From: Helicobacter sp. MIT 11-5569
Lineage (GTDB): Bacteria; Campylobacterota; Campylobacteria; Campylobacterales; Helicobacteraceae
Assembly: GCF_000765695.2 (NCBI RefSeq)
Contig: NZ_JRPB02000010.1
Span: forward strand, 1 to 64,000
Length of the DNA stretch: 64,000 nt
Direction of reading: 5' to 3'
Below are positions 16,143-26,344 of the stretch, in pieces. Position 1 is the stretch's first letter; each line of letters begins with the position of its first letter. A program made the position numbers and the translations under genes. Below the pieces are notes generated by a model that saw nothing but the letters and a program-made list of their open reading frames with translations, was not told the DNA's origin and ran no database searches.

Positions 16143-16164
16143 AATCTCACTCCTAGATTTAGTC

Positions 16165-16187
16165 TAATGCAACGCACTATTGCATTA
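16165..16187. other. Perfect 8-bp inverted repeat downstream of lpxD
   Basis: TAATGCAA, loop CGCACTA, TTGCATTA. It lies between the lpxD stop and the start of the small gene at 16142. It could be an lpxD-operon terminator or an operator for the small gene; no U run follows. Confidence 0.45.
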
Positions 16188-16237
16188 AAGTTAATGCTAC
16201 AGCAAAATAATTTAAGTTACACTTATAAAATATAGAA

Positions 16238-17242
16238 TTATGCCTTTTTTAGCATTTTTTTCAGTAAAGCTTGTAACTTTAGCCAATCGTTAATTGGTAG
16301 GAGTGGATGACCTGAAAATTTTCCATGCGGTGGAAGGCTTTTAGAGATTGCTCCACGTGCTCCTACTTGTGTAAAATCTCCAATATGTAAATGCCCAGCA
16401 CTGCCACTTTGTCCTCCTAAAACAACATTGCGTCCTGTTGAGGTTGAGCCTGAGATTCCAGCTTGTGAAACGATGATAGAATATTCTCCGATATTGCAAT
16501 TATGTCCAATTTGCACAAGGTTGTCGATTTTTGTGCCTTGTTTAATGCGTGTTTCCCCAAATACAGCTCTATCAATCGTTGTGTTTGCACCAATTTCTAC
16601 ATCATTTTCAAGCACGGCTTTTCCGTTATGGTAGATTTTAATATGGCGTCCGTCTTTTGTATGTGCATAGCCAAAACCATCGCTTCCAATCACGCTATTT
16701 GCTTGGATTCTGACATTGTTGCCAATTTCGCAATTGTTGTAAATGCAAACTCCGGGAAATAGCACACAATTTGCACCAATTTTGACGTTTTCGCCAATAG
16801 TAACATTTGCTAAAATTATGCAATTTTCACCAATTTCGCTTCCATTGCCTATACTAACATTGCTCGCAATTTGCGTATTTTCTGGAATCTTTGGCGGTGT
16901 TGTTGCGCTAAAAAGTGGAGTGGCAAAATATTCTGTTAAATATGCCATTGCCAAATAGGGATTCTCACATACTAGCGCAAATGTAGAAGGTGGGATTACG
17001 TCTAAATGGCTTTTGCGCGTTAAAATGGCTTTTGCTTGTGTTGTTTTAACTTCTTCAATATACTTATCTTTTTCTAAAAAGGTAATGGAATCGCAAGTTG
17101 CATTTTCTGGGGATTCTAAGTTTGCAATAGGGGCGGAATCAAAAAATCCAGAGTGTATCTCCCAACTACCATTTTTAGAGTGCATTACACAATCTAGTGC
17201 ATCATTTTTTTGAAGGATTGCAACAATTTCTTTCAGTTCCAT
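16238..17242 (-). CDS. lpxD: UDP-3-O-acylglucosamine N-acyltransferase LpxD
   Basis: Adds the second acyl chain in lipid A synthesis, at the cytoplasmic side. The N-terminal uridine-binding domain (residues 1-100) is followed by a long left-handed beta-helix of hexapeptide repeats (IGNGSEIGENCIILANVTIG...), with the catalytic His region VQIGHNCNIGE. 334 aa is a normal length. It lies eight bases downstream of ilvH in the same direction, so it is probably read through from the ilv transcript. Confidence 0.96.
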   Translation of the reverse strand: MELKEIVAILQKNDALDCVMHSKNGSWEIHSGFFDSAPIANLESPENATCDSITFLEKDKYIEEVKTTQAKAILTRKSHLDVIPPSTFALVCENPYLAMAYLTEYFATPLFSATTPPKIPENTQIASNVSIGNGSEIGENCIILANVTIGENVKIGANCVLFPGVCIYNNCEIGNNVRIQANSVIGSDGFGYAHTKDGRHIKIYHNGKAVLENDVEIGANTTIDRAVFGETRIKQGTKIDNLVQIGHNCNIGEYSIIVSQAGISGSTSTGRNVVLGGQSGSAGHLHIGDFTQVGARGAISKSLPPHGKFSGHPLLPINDWLKLQALLKKMLKKA

Positions 17243-17250
17243 AAATCCCC

Positions 17251-17724
17251 TTAGCTGTTGGATTCAATAGCTAGGATTCCACTGCGTGTAATATCCTTTG
17301 GCTTATAAATTTTTAGTGCATTTAAAAGCGTGTTAATGCGTGCGTGTGTATCGCAAGCAACAAAAATTGCATATTTATCATTTGCTTCTAGTAATCTTCC
17401 ATTAAATGCCTTAAATAATGTGCTAATCTCACTTAAATTGCCTTCAATGCTAAATTTTGCTAGTAAGGATTCTTGCTCTATAATTTGTTCATCTTCAAGC
17501 ACTTTTAGCACAGGGATAAGCTTGTGGAGTTGTTTAATGATTTGCTCTAGCACTCTACTATCTCCTTTTGTAGCAATAGTAATGCGTGAGAGATTGGAAT
17601 CTAAAATAGGAGCAACAGTTAAGGATTCTATATTATATCCACGCCCAGCAAATAGCCCGCTAATGCGCGATAATACGCCATGTTCATTAAGAACAGTTAC
17701 TGTAATTATGCGTTTAATTTCCAT
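17251..17724 (-). CDS. ilvH: Acetolactate synthase regulatory (small) subunit
   Basis: Regulatory subunit of the first common enzyme of valine, leucine and isoleucine synthesis. The N-terminal ACT domain has the signature NEHGVLSRISGLFAGRGYNI, and a second ferredoxin-like half completes the 157-aa protein. It lies three bases after ilvB, which supports coupled production of the two subunits. Confidence 0.96.
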   Translation of the reverse strand: MEIKRIITVTVLNEHGVLSRISGLFAGRGYNIESLTVAPILDSNLSRITIATKGDSRVLEQIIKQLHKLIPVLKVLEDEQIIEQESLLAKFSIEGNLSEISTLFKAFNGRLLEANDKYAIFVACDTHARINTLLNALKIYKPKDITRSGILAIESNS

Positions 17725-17727
17725 ATT

Positions 17728-19419
17728 TTACTCCTTATACTCTAGCATCATATTAAATAGTGCGCCCCCTGTTGGCACCATTGGTAAAACATTTTCCATT
17801 CTATCAATGCGCACATCAAGCAATGCAGGTTTATTAGAATCAATTGCTTCTTGCAGTGCTTTTGTAAAGTCTTCTTTTGTGAAGCAGACTTTGCCATAAC
17901 CCCCAAAGGATTCCACGAGTTTTACAAAATCGGGTTGTTGCTCTAAATCTGTTTCAGAATAGCGGTTATCATAAAAGAAAGTTTGCCACTGCCTAACCAT
18001 ACCCAAATAGTTATTATTTAATACAATATTAATAACCGGAATCCCATATACTGCACAAGTCATTAACTCTTGGATATTCATTAAAATAGAACCATCGCCA
18101 CTAATATTGATAGAAACTTTATTAGGGAATGCTTTTTTTGCTCCCATCGCAGCAGGCAAACCAAAGCCCATTGTGCCTAAACCACCACTTGTGATGAATT
18201 GTCTTGGAGACGCAAAAGGATAAAATTGTGCAGCCCACATTTGATGCTGCCCAACATCTGTGCTAATAATGGCGTTTTCGCCGAGCATTTCTCCGAGTTT
18301 TTCAAGCACCCATTGTGGTTTTAAAGGAGTTGTGGAATCTTGGTAACTTAAAGGGTGCAGTTTGTTGTAACGCTCTAATTGTTCTCTCCATACAAGTGTT
18401 GATTTTGGTTCATAATCTTCGCGCAAAATAGGCAATAACTCTTCTAAAACATTCTTAATATCGCCAACAATAGGGTAATTCGCGCTAACAATTTTACTAA
18501 TGCTGCTTGGGTCAATATCAATATGGATAATTTGTGCATATTTTGCAAATTCGCTAAGCTTTCCTGTAACCCTATCATCAAAGCGCGCACCAAGAGCAAT
18601 CAGTAAATCTGTCTCGCTCATTGCCATATTTGCAGCATAGCTTCCGTGCATTCCGACCATGCCGAGTAAATTTGGGTGGTTGTGTGGTAGGATTCCGCGC
18701 GCCATTAATGTTTCTACGGCTGGAATTTGTGTCATTTCACAAAATTCTTTAATAATTTGCGCACTTCCTGAAGCAATCGCCCCTCCCCCTAGATAAAGTA
18801 AAGGTTTTTTAGAATCCTTAATGATTTGTGCTGCTTTTTTGATTTGTCTTAAATTCCCTTTATAGGTAGGTTTGTAAGTTTGTAATTTAATCTCATTTGG
18901 ATAGTTAAAATCACCAATTGTCGCACTAATATCTTTTGGCAAATCAATATGCACAGGTCCAGGACGCCCACTTCTTGCGATATAAAAGGCTTCTTTTAAG
19001 ATTCTAGGCAACTCTTCAATACTTTTAACAAGGTAATTGTGTTTTGTGCAAGGGCGTGAAATTCCCACTGCATCAATTTCTTGAAAAGCGTCTGTGCCAA
19101 TTAGACTTGTTGGGACTTGTCCGCTAATGATAACTAAAGGGATAGAATCCATATAAGCAGTTGCGATTCCAGTAACCGTGTTTGTAAAGCCCGGACCGCT
19201 TGTAACAATAGCAACTCCAACTTCTCCACTGGCTCTTGCATATCCATCTGCTGCATGCACAGCTGCTTGCTCATGGCGTGTAAGAATATGTGTAAAGAAA
19301 TCTTGCTTATAAATTTCATCATAAAGATTTAACGCCGCTCCACCCGGATAACCAAAAACTACTTTGACGCCTTCATTTTTAAGTGCGTGCATTACCATTT
19401 CAGAACCATTTAATCGCAT
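17728..19419 (-). CDS. ilvB: Acetolactate synthase catalytic (large) subunit
   Basis: Thiamine-diphosphate enzyme joining pyruvate with pyruvate or 2-oxobutyrate. It starts MRLNGSEMVMHALKNEGV. The catalytic Glu lies in HEQAAVHAADGYARASG, and the ThDP/magnesium motif is GDGSILMNIQELMT with NNNYLGM. Length 563 aa is typical. RBS AGGA lies eight bases before the ATG. It heads an ilvB-ilvH-lpxD run. A hairpin with a U tract on this strand lies about 130 bases upstream. Confidence 0.97.
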   Translation of the reverse strand: MRLNGSEMVMHALKNEGVKVVFGYPGGAALNLYDEIYKQDFFTHILTRHEQAAVHAADGYARASGEVGVAIVTSGPGFTNTVTGIATAYMDSIPLVIISGQVPTSLIGTDAFQEIDAVGISRPCTKHNYLVKSIEELPRILKEAFYIARSGRPGPVHIDLPKDISATIGDFNYPNEIKLQTYKPTYKGNLRQIKKAAQIIKDSKKPLLYLGGGAIASGSAQIIKEFCEMTQIPAVETLMARGILPHNHPNLLGMVGMHGSYAANMAMSETDLLIALGARFDDRVTGKLSEFAKYAQIIHIDIDPSSISKIVSANYPIVGDIKNVLEELLPILREDYEPKSTLVWREQLERYNKLHPLSYQDSTTPLKPQWVLEKLGEMLGENAIISTDVGQHQMWAAQFYPFASPRQFITSGGLGTMGFGLPAAMGAKKAFPNKVSINISGDGSILMNIQELMTCAVYGIPVINIVLNNNYLGMVRQWQTFFYDNRYSETDLEQQPDFVKLVESFGGYGKVCFTKEDFTKALQEAIDSNKPALLDVRIDRMENVLPMVPTGGALFNMMLEYKE

Positions 19420-19546
19420 AAAAAATCCTAAATTATTTTTTGTTTGATTCTACTCTAAGAAAACTTTAGCAACGCTTTTAGATTCTTAAGTTTAGGTAGT
19501 TTGTTTTGGATTGTATCAAGCAAAATCTATGCAATAAGGGAAAAAA

Positions 19547-19574
19547 TTTAGAATCTTTGAGGTAAGATTCTAAA
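19547..19574. other. 11-bp GAWTC hairpin between divergent ilvB and gltX
   Basis: TTTAGAATCTT, loop TGAGGT, AAGATTCTAAA, perfectly paired. On the minus strand it is followed by TTTTTT, so it has intrinsic-terminator shape, yet it lies upstream of both divergent genes. An ilv attenuator or an uptake-sequence-like inverted pair are possible explanations. Confidence 0.6.
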
Positions 19575-19609
19575 AAAATTGAAAATTAATCCTTGATTTA
19601 GGAGTATTT

Positions 19610-21004
19610 ATGAGCAATATTGTAACGCGTTTTGCACCTTCCCCTACGGGCTATTTGCATATTGGAGGTTTGCGCACCGCACTTTTTAATTATCTTTATG
19701 CAAGGGCAAATGGAGGGAAGTTTTTATTGCGCATTGAAGATACAGATTTAGCGCGGAATTCTACTGACGCCAAAGAAGCAATTATTCAAGCTTTTGATTG
19801 GGTGGGAATGGATTATGATGGCGAGGTTGTGTATCAAAGCCAAAGATTCCCTTTGTATGCGCAGTATGTAGAAAAGCTTTTGAAAGAGGGCAAAGCGTAT
19901 TATTGTTATATGCAAAAAGAGGAGCTAGAAGCAAATCGTAAAAAAGCTGAAGAAAAAGGGCAAGTGTGGCAGTATGATAGACGTTATAGAGATTTTGATG
20001 GAGAGCCACCGCAAGGCGTTAAGCCCGTAGTTAGGATAAAAGCTCCGCTTGATGGGGAGATTTGCTTCAAAGATGGCGTAAAGGGAGAAATACACATTAG
20101 TGCAACAGAGTTAGATGATTTTATTATCGCAAGAAGCGATGGAACGCCAACTTATAACTTTGTTGTTGCTATTGATGATGCGTTGATGGGTGTTACAGAT
20201 GTGATTAGGGGAGATGATCATTTAAGCAATACACCAAAACAAATTATAATTTATGAAGCATTAGGGTTTGCGATTCCGCGATTTTTTCATGTTCCAATGA
20301 TTTTAAATCCTGAAGGTAGAAAGTTAAGCAAGCGAGATGGTGCGATGAGTGTTATGGAATACAAAGCATTAGGATATTTGCCACAAGCTCTTTTAAATTT
20401 CTTAGTGCGTTTAGGGTGGAGTCATGGCGATATGGAAATTTTTTCAATGCAAGAAATGTTAGAATTCTTTAATCCTAATAACCTAAATTCCGCACCTTCT
20501 TCTTACAATGCAGAAAAGCTATTGTGGTTAAATGCACACTATCTTAATGCGTTAAATGCGGAATCCATAAACACAATTTTGCCATTTTATGGAGCAAATG
20601 TTCCAAGTGTAGCAGTGCAAGAGATTTTATATCCAGAGATTAAAGAGCGTTCTAAGACATTATTAGAGTTTGTAGAAATTTTAGAGAAGTGTTTAAAGCC
20701 CGTAGAATCTTTTGATACAAAAATGCAACAAAAAGTTAAAAATGAAGAAAACATTTATTTGTTAAAGGAATTTATTGTGTATTTAGAAGCACTTGAGAAG
20801 CCTTTGCAAAATATTCAAGAAGTTGATGAAGGGATTGCAGCATTTGCAGATTTTCAAGGAATAAAAGCAAAAAATCTTTTTATGCCATTGCGCTATGCCT
20901 TGCTTGGAAGTAGTGGTGGAGTTGGAATCTCTCCTCTTATTGCAGCATTAGGTATTGAGGAGACAAAGGCTCGTATTATCAAAGCATTAGAAAATTTAAT
21001 ATAA
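19610..21004 (+). CDS. gltX: Glutamate-tRNA ligase
   Basis: Class I aminoacyl-tRNA synthetase. The HIGH-type motif is in APSPTGYLHIGG (residues 9-20) and the KMSKS-type motif is RKLSKRDGA. 464 aa is normal. Helicobacter species usually carry two GltX paralogues, one charging Gln tRNA as well; this one begins like GltX1. The presence of gatB fits the indirect Gln-tRNA pathway. RBS AGGAG precedes the ATG. Confidence 0.95.
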   Translation: MSNIVTRFAPSPTGYLHIGGLRTALFNYLYARANGGKFLLRIEDTDLARNSTDAKEAIIQAFDWVGMDYDGEVVYQSQRFPLYAQYVEKLLKEGKAYYCYMQKEELEANRKKAEEKGQVWQYDRRYRDFDGEPPQGVKPVVRIKAPLDGEICFKDGVKGEIHISATELDDFIIARSDGTPTYNFVVAIDDALMGVTDVIRGDDHLSNTPKQIIIYEALGFAIPRFFHVPMILNPEGRKLSKRDGAMSVMEYKALGYLPQALLNFLVRLGWSHGDMEIFSMQEMLEFFNPNNLNSAPSSYNAEKLLWLNAHYLNALNAESINTILPFYGANVPSVAVQEILYPEIKERSKTLLEFVEILEKCLKPVESFDTKMQQKVKNEENIYLLKEFIVYLEALEKPLQNIQEVDEGIAAFADFQGIKAKNLFMPLRYALLGSSGGVGISPLIAALGIEETKARIIKALENLI

Positions 21005-21086
21005 TGTAAGATTGCGAATATAAGAGACTTTAAAATAGAAAAGAGTATAATCATTTCTAATCGGATTTTTTGAGATAGGAGTTGCG

Positions 21087-23261
21087 ATGTTTCCGATAAA
21101 AGGTAAAATAAGGCTTGTTGGAAGTGCCTTGGGAATAGGAGTTGATAAAGATTTTGTTATTTGTGTAGATAATTTTTATAACATTTCTAAATTTGAAAAA
21201 GAAAGTCATGTGGTTGATAGCGCATTGCAACTCGTAAAAGATGTTGAGAATCTGCACCATTTTAGCAAAGCTGCTGCAGTTTCTTATAACTCTTCTAAAG
21301 TAGCTATTGGGTTTGCTAAGGCAACAAAAGGTGTTGTGGTAAAAACCGAACCAGAAATCGCACCTATTGCTCAACTCACTTGGCAGAAACTTCAAATTTC
21401 TAAGATTACATATTCTTATGATGATGAATTATTAGCCACAGGCGGAGAAGATGGGCGCGTGCTTGTGTATTCTGCTGATAATCATCAATTAATCTTAAGT
21501 TTGCCGCCTCTACCAGATACAATTTCTGCTGTTGCATTTAGCGATGATGATAGCTTAATTTTCTCGGCATGCTTTGGTAAAAGTGCTACGATTTTTAATA
21601 TTGTAAAAAACACGCAAGTTGCCACACTAAAAATGGACTATCTTATCGAAGATGCGTTTTTTTATGCAGAGAATACACGCTTATTTTGCGTAACAAAAGA
21701 AGGTAAAATATTTATTTATGATATTAAAGAAGACAAAATTATTAGTGAAATATTGCTTCAAGGGGCTTGGCTAACGATTTGCCATAAGCTTCCGGGTGAA
21801 GAATTTGCCATAGTTGGTGGCAAAGATAAGCAATTAAGAATCATTCGTTTAAGCGATAACACACTTTTAGAATCCATTACTTTAGAACAAAATGGAATCA
21901 CAGCAATGCGTTTTGATGAAAACTTATTATATATTGGTTATTCTGATGGCGTGATTGAGATTGTGGATATTAATGAGGCGCGCGAAGAAATGATGGAATT
22001 TTTGGATAAAGATGATTTAAAAGGTGCGCTTAGTGTGATTCAAGAAAAAAATATTTTTCTAAAAACCTTAAATGAATATTGCACGAAGTTGGAATCACAA
22101 TGGAAAGAAGCCTTAGCAAAAGCAATTGATTTATTAGCAAAAGACCAAATGCAAGAAGCAACAGCCATTATTGAACCTTTTATGCTTGATAAAGCAAAAA
22201 AGGAAGAATTTGATTATTATTGGCAACAAAAGGAATTTACTGCAAAATTTATGGACGCATTAGAGGCAAAAAATTACGCGGAAGCTTATCGTTTGAGCGA
22301 GCAACACCCTTATTTAAAAGATACGCTTGCGTATGAAGAGATGGAGAATTTGTGGAATAAAACTTTTGAAGTTTCAAAACGATTATTATTTCAAGACCCA
22401 CAAGGAAATTTAGCAAAAGCACAAGAGTTATTGCGTCCTTTCACGCTTGTAAAATGCAAAAAAGATTCTGCAATGATGTTGCTTAGAAATAGCGATAAAT
22501 ATGTGCAAGCTGATAAAGAATATCGCGCAAAAAACTTTATAGAATATTTTAAAATGTGCGAACGCTTTCCTTTTTTAAAAGATGTATTAATTTACAAAAG
22601 CGCACTATTAATTGGGGACCAGATTATCCAAAGAGTCAATGCGCTTGAAAATCAAAATGAGTTTGTAAAAGCTCTTGAAGTGTGTAAGTTGCTTGCTTCT
22701 ATGGCTCCATTTAAAAATGCTGCAAGCTCCAAAGTGAAAATTATTCAGCTAAAACAGGATTTCGCTCAAGCATGCAAAGAGCATAAATTAAGCGAAGCAT
22801 TTAAAATGGCAGAAGAGTATTATGAGTTGCGTTCAATGCCAGAATATAAAATTTTGTATGATACTTTTAAAAAGCAAGAAAAAATTGCCTTTAATTTTGC
22901 TGCTATAGGTAATGGAAAGGATACATTAGATAGTTTGAAGGATTATTTGCATATCGAATGTTGGGTGGATAAGATTGCTGCAATTTTAAAGATTGCTTAT
23001 CTAGCAGAATTTGCAAAGAATGCACCGGGTAAAGAGGGTGCGCAAGAAAATATTTCATGGAAGGAAACATTCCAATATTATATTGAACGTTATGGTAAAG
23101 ATGAAGAGTTGAAGAAAGTTGTTAGCGAAATGGGCTTGCAAGCAGAACTAGATAGCATTCCTTTTGATGGAAATCCTAAAGGCTATCTTACAACAATTAT
23201 TGCAGATTCTTTATTATCAATTGACGACCAGCCTTTGCATCAGCACGAAGAAGGAAAATAG
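21087..23261 (+). CDS. WD40 beta-propeller protein with long helical C-terminus (724 aa)
   Basis: Residues about 90-295 contain WD40-type repeats (for example [14 protein letters not shown], then [20 protein letters not shown], and IAIVGGKD-like blades). Residues 300-720 are predominantly helical and Lys/Glu-rich with repeated [13 protein letters not shown]-type motifs, suggesting a TPR-like scaffold. No signal peptide is present, so it is cytoplasmic. The stop codon overlaps the ispG GTG by one base. It probably mediates protein-protein contacts; I do not know the partner. RBS AGGAG precedes the ATG. Confidence 0.75.
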   Translation: MFPIKGKIRLVGSALGIGVDKDFVICVDNFYNISKFEKESHVVDSALQLVKDVENLHHFSKAAAVSYNSSKVAIGFAKATKGVVVKTEPEIAPIAQLTWQKLQISKITYSYDDELLATGGEDGRVLVYSADNHQLILSLPPLPDTISAVAFSDDDSLIFSACFGKSATIFNIVKNTQVATLKMDYLIEDAFFYAENTRLFCVTKEGKIFIYDIKEDKIISEILLQGAWLTICHKLPGEEFAIVGGKDKQLRIIRLSDNTLLESITLEQNGITAMRFDENLLYIGYSDGVIEIVDINEAREEMMEFLDKDDLKGALSVIQEKNIFLKTLNEYCTKLESQWKEALAKAIDLLAKDQMQEATAIIEPFMLDKAKKEEFDYYWQQKEFTAKFMDALEAKNYAEAYRLSEQHPYLKDTLAYEEMENLWNKTFEVSKRLLFQDPQGNLAKAQELLRPFTLVKCKKDSAMMLLRNSDKYVQADKEYRAKNFIEYFKMCERFPFLKDVLIYKSALLIGDQIIQRVNALENQNEFVKALEVCKLLASMAPFKNAASSKVKIIQLKQDFAQACKEHKLSEAFKMAEEYYELRSMPEYKILYDTFKKQEKIAFNFAAIGNGKDTLDSLKDYLHIECWVDKIAAILKIAYLAEFAKNAPGKEGAQENISWKETFQYYIERYGKDEELKKVVSEMGLQAELDSIPFDGNPKGYLTTIIADSLLSIDDQPLHQHEEGK

Positions 23262-24355
23262 TGGAATCCACGATTAAAAAGCGTTATAAAACAAAGCAAA
23301 TTGCAGTTGGCAATGTGCTAGTTGGGGGAGATGCTCCTATCTCTGTGCAAAGCATGACTTTTAGCAAAACTGCGGATTTAGAAGCCACAAAAGCACAAAT
23401 TGACTGCTTGCAGCTTGCGGGGTGTGATATTGTGCGTGTGGCTGTGAGTGATATGGAAGATGCAAAAGCACTTAAAGCACTTAAAAGTGTGATTTCCTTG
23501 CCGCTTGTTGCAGATATTCATTTTCGTTATAAGTTTGCGCTTATTGCCGCAGAATCGGTGGATTGTATCCGTATAAATCCCGGAAATATTGGCTCAAAAG
23601 AGAAGATTAAAGCAGTGGTAGATGCGTGTAAAGAGCGCGAGATTCCTATTAGAATCGGGGTAAATGCTGGAAGCTTAGAGAAGCAGTTTGAAGAAAAGTA
23701 TGGCGCAACCCCTAAGGGAATGGTGGAATCTGCGCTGTATAATATTAAGCTATTGGAGGATTTTGGCTTTAGCAATCTCAAAGTTTCTTTAAAAGCTAGT
23801 GATGTAGAACGCACAATGGCAGCATATAGAATGTTGCGCCCTTTAGTGGATTATCCTTTTCATTTAGGGGTTACTGAAGCGGGAGATTTAGAATCTTCTA
23901 TGATTAAAAGCTCAATGGCACTAGGCGGGCTTTTAATGGAAGGCATTGGGGATACAATGCGCGTATCTATCACAGGAGAGTTAGAAAAAGAAATTGAAGT
24001 TGCGCGTGGAATCTTGCGTTATAGCGGGCGACAAAAAGAGGGAATCACTTATATTTCTTGTCCAACTTGTGGAAGATTGCAAGCAGATTTAGTGCCAATA
24101 TTAAAGGAGCTAAAGGAGCGTATGCCTAAGGTTAGCGCACCTTTGCAACTTTCTGTTATGGGTTGCGCGGTTAATGCGCTAGGAGAAGCAAAACACGCTG
24201 ATGTTGCCATAGCTTTTGGAAATGGAGATGGGCTTGTGATTAAAAAGGGTGAGATTGTTGGAAAATATAAACAAGAAGAATTAATTGATGTGTTTATCAA
24301 AGAAGTTGTAAAAACAGAGCAAGAAGTATTGCAGGCTCAAAAAGAGGGGGTATGA
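23261..24355 (+). CDS. ispG: 4-hydroxy-3-methylbut-2-enyl diphosphate synthase IspG
   Basis: Iron-sulfur enzyme of the non-mevalonate isoprenoid pathway. The TIM-barrel N-terminus has [19 protein letters not shown] and the [4Fe-4S] Cys motif is SCPTCGR with a later Cys in [16 protein letters not shown]. 364 aa is typical. The start is GTG, overlapping the previous stop. It is convergent with the HDOD gene 11 bases away. Confidence 0.96.
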   Translation: MESTIKKRYKTKQIAVGNVLVGGDAPISVQSMTFSKTADLEATKAQIDCLQLAGCDIVRVAVSDMEDAKALKALKSVISLPLVADIHFRYKFALIAAESVDCIRINPGNIGSKEKIKAVVDACKEREIPIRIGVNAGSLEKQFEEKYGATPKGMVESALYNIKLLEDFGFSNLKVSLKASDVERTMAAYRMLRPLVDYPFHLGVTEAGDLESSMIKSSMALGGLLMEGIGDTMRVSITGELEKEIEVARGILRYSGRQKEGITYISCPTCGRLQADLVPILKELKERMPKVSAPLQLSVMGCAVNALGEAKHADVAIAFGNGDGLVIKKGEIVGKYKQEELIDVFIKEVVKTEQEVLQAQKEGV

Positions 24356-24366
24356 TTTAAAAATTA

Positions 24367-25176
24367 TTAAATTAATTCTTGAAGTTTATGGATATTATTT
24401 AGTGCTGTATTGAAAGATTCCACGTCTAATTTATAATGGCGCACACATTGCAAGGCGGTGTTGATTTGTGTTGGGCTTGCAATGCTAAAAGGGCTAATTA
24501 GCGCATTGACTGCTCTTAATGGATAAATGTAAGATTCTAGCTCTTTTGGAAATTCCTCTTCTAAGAGATAATGCACAGTTTGGGTCATTGTATTTTCAAA
24601 ATTCCAATGTTCAAATAAAAGCTCCAAAATTTCAAATTGATTGCAACCAAGAAGCGCATTTTCAGAATCAATAAAAGATTCTGGATTAAATTTTTGCATA
24701 AAGTTTTGTTCTTGATTCTTCTTTTTTAGACAATCCGAAATTGCAACCATACCAATGTGCATGACAAGTGAGCAAGGCATTAGGATTCCTAATAATTCTT
24801 TGTTGTTGTGATACCATTGAAAGAGAAATGCACTTTTTAAGTTTGCAGTAAGTGTAAATTGTTTTGTTGTGATGTTATAAGGACTTAAGTCGATTTGAAA
24901 GCTTGATTTTATAGCACTTGCTATGGCTAAACCTTTTGTAGTGGAGATTCCAAACATAGAGATAGCTTGGAAAACAGAAGAAATTTTGCGTGTGTAGCCA
25001 TAAAGAGGAGAATTTGCATTTTTAATTAAATCTGCTGTTAAAAAAGGGTCTTTTTCAATAATATTAGCAACTTGCTTGGTAGTAGTTTCTTCATCTAAGC
25101 AAATTTGTTGGAGTTCAGCAATCGTCTGTGGCAGTGGAGGAAGTGCTTCAATATCAGCACAAATAAGACTTTTCAT
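24367..25176 (-). CDS. HDOD-domain signalling protein (269 aa)
   Basis: An HDOD domain spans roughly residues 10-200 (LPPLPQTIAELQQI, then DPFLTADLIKNANSPLYG). This HD-like fold lacks the intact metal-binding HD pair and is usually a regulatory, not hydrolytic, domain in chemotaxis or second-messenger systems. I chose the ATG at 25176; a TTG five codons upstream is less likely. No neighbouring partner gene is evident. Function beyond signalling is unassigned. Confidence 0.82.
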   Translation of the reverse strand: MKSLICADIEALPPLPQTIAELQQICLDEETTTKQVANIIEKDPFLTADLIKNANSPLYGYTRKISSVFQAISMFGISTTKGLAIASAIKSSFQIDLSPYNITTKQFTLTANLKSAFLFQWYHNNKELLGILMPCSLVMHIGMVAISDCLKKKNQEQNFMQKFNPESFIDSENALLGCNQFEILELLFEHWNFENTMTQTVHYLLEEEFPKELESYIYPLRAVNALISPFSIASPTQINTALQCVRHYKLDVESFNTALNNIHKLQELI

Positions 25177-25276
25177 AGCAAAAACTTTCAAAAAACATAA
25201 ATACGATAAAATTTTTATAAATATAGCATAAAATCTGTATTTTTGCGACCTTGTTTGTATAATATTGTGCGGATTT

Positions 25277-25285
25277 TGTTATAAT
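25277..25285 (+). promoter_or_regulatory. Extended -10 promoter of the heptose operon
   Basis: TGTTATAAT matches the TGnTATAAT extended -10 and lies 33 bases before the hldD ATG. A second TATAAT is at 25258-25263. Confidence 0.7.
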
Positions 25286-25317
25286 CTTGAGAATTTTTAG
25301 GAGTTTTAGGAGATAAA

Positions 25318-26334
25318 ATGCAATACATTAATGATTCATTAGCAGGCAAAAAGATTCTAATTACAGGTGGAGCTGGGTTTATTGGCTCAAATTTAGCACT
25401 TTATTTCCAAAAATATCATCAAGCAAAAGTGGTTGTGTTTGATAGTTTTAGAAGTGAAAAAACTTTTAGCAATGGGCATTTTAAATCTCTTGGGCATTTC
25501 AAAAACTTGTTAGACTTTAAAGGCGAAGTGATTGTTGGGGATATTACAAAAAAAGAAGATTTAGCGCGTTTGGAATCTTATGGGTTTGATTATATCTTTC
25601 ATCAAGCGGCAATTTCAGATACAACTGTTATGGACCAAGAAGCGGTTTTGCGCGCAAATGTCAATGCGTTTAAAGATTTGCTAGATTTAAGTGTGCGCAC
25701 AAATGCGGTAATGATTTATGCTTCAAGTGCAGGGGTTTATGGCAACTCTCCAGCACCAAATAGTATAGGTAGTGGAGAGATTCCAGAAAATGTTTATGGA
25801 TTTTCAAAACTTATGATGGATAATCTTATGCAAAAGTATTTGGCGTGCTATCCTAATTTAACAATTGTTGGTTTGCGTTATTTTAATGTGTATGGTGAAA
25901 AAGAAGTGTATAAAGGCAAGACTGCATCTATGATTTTACAGCTTGGTTTGCAAGCATTAAGCAGCAAAAAAGTGCGTCTTTTTAAAATGGGAGAACAAAA
26001 GAGAGATTTTGTGTATATTGAAGATGTGATTCAAGCCAATGTCAAAGCAATGGAATCTAAAAAAAGTGGCGTGTATAATGTAGGCAGTGGAATGGCACGC
26101 TCTTATAATGCTATTGTAGAATGTTTAAAAACAGATTTAGGGGATTTTGCAGTGGAATATATTGATAATCCTTATTCTTTCTTTCAAGAGCACACAGAAG
26201 CAAATATTGTTTTAACAAAGGAATTTTTAGGCTATACACCTAGATTTTCTTTGGAAGTTGGGATTAAAAAATATTTAGGAGAGATTAAAGCAATTCACGC
26301 AAGCGGTTTGTGGGATGAAGTTGTAACATTATAG
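25318..26334 (+). CDS. hldD: ADP-glyceromanno-heptose 6-epimerase
   Basis: Short-chain dehydrogenase-type enzyme producing ADP-L-glycero-D-manno-heptose for the LPS inner core. The NADP-binding motif is TGGAGFIGSN, and the catalytic region has YASSAGVYG and YGFSK. 338 aa is normal. It is first in an hldD-hldE-gmhA run with an extended -10 promoter upstream. Double RBS-like AGGAG motifs precede the ATG. Confidence 0.96.
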   Translation: MQYINDSLAGKKILITGGAGFIGSNLALYFQKYHQAKVVVFDSFRSEKTFSNGHFKSLGHFKNLLDFKGEVIVGDITKKEDLARLESYGFDYIFHQAAISDTTVMDQEAVLRANVNAFKDLLDLSVRTNAVMIYASSAGVYGNSPAPNSIGSGEIPENVYGFSKLMMDNLMQKYLACYPNLTIVGLRYFNVYGEKEVYKGKTASMILQLGLQALSSKKVRLFKMGEQKRDFVYIEDVIQANVKAMESKKSGVYNVGSGMARSYNAIVECLKTDLGDFAVEYIDNPYSFFQEHTEANIVLTKEFLGYTPRFSLEVGIKKYLGEIKAIHASGLWDEVVTL

Positions 26335-26344
26335 GATAAAGCAA

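Noticed and set aside
24367-25191. TTG start at 25191 for the HDOD gene
   Set aside because: The ATG at 25176 is closer to a weak RBS and leaves the domain intact.
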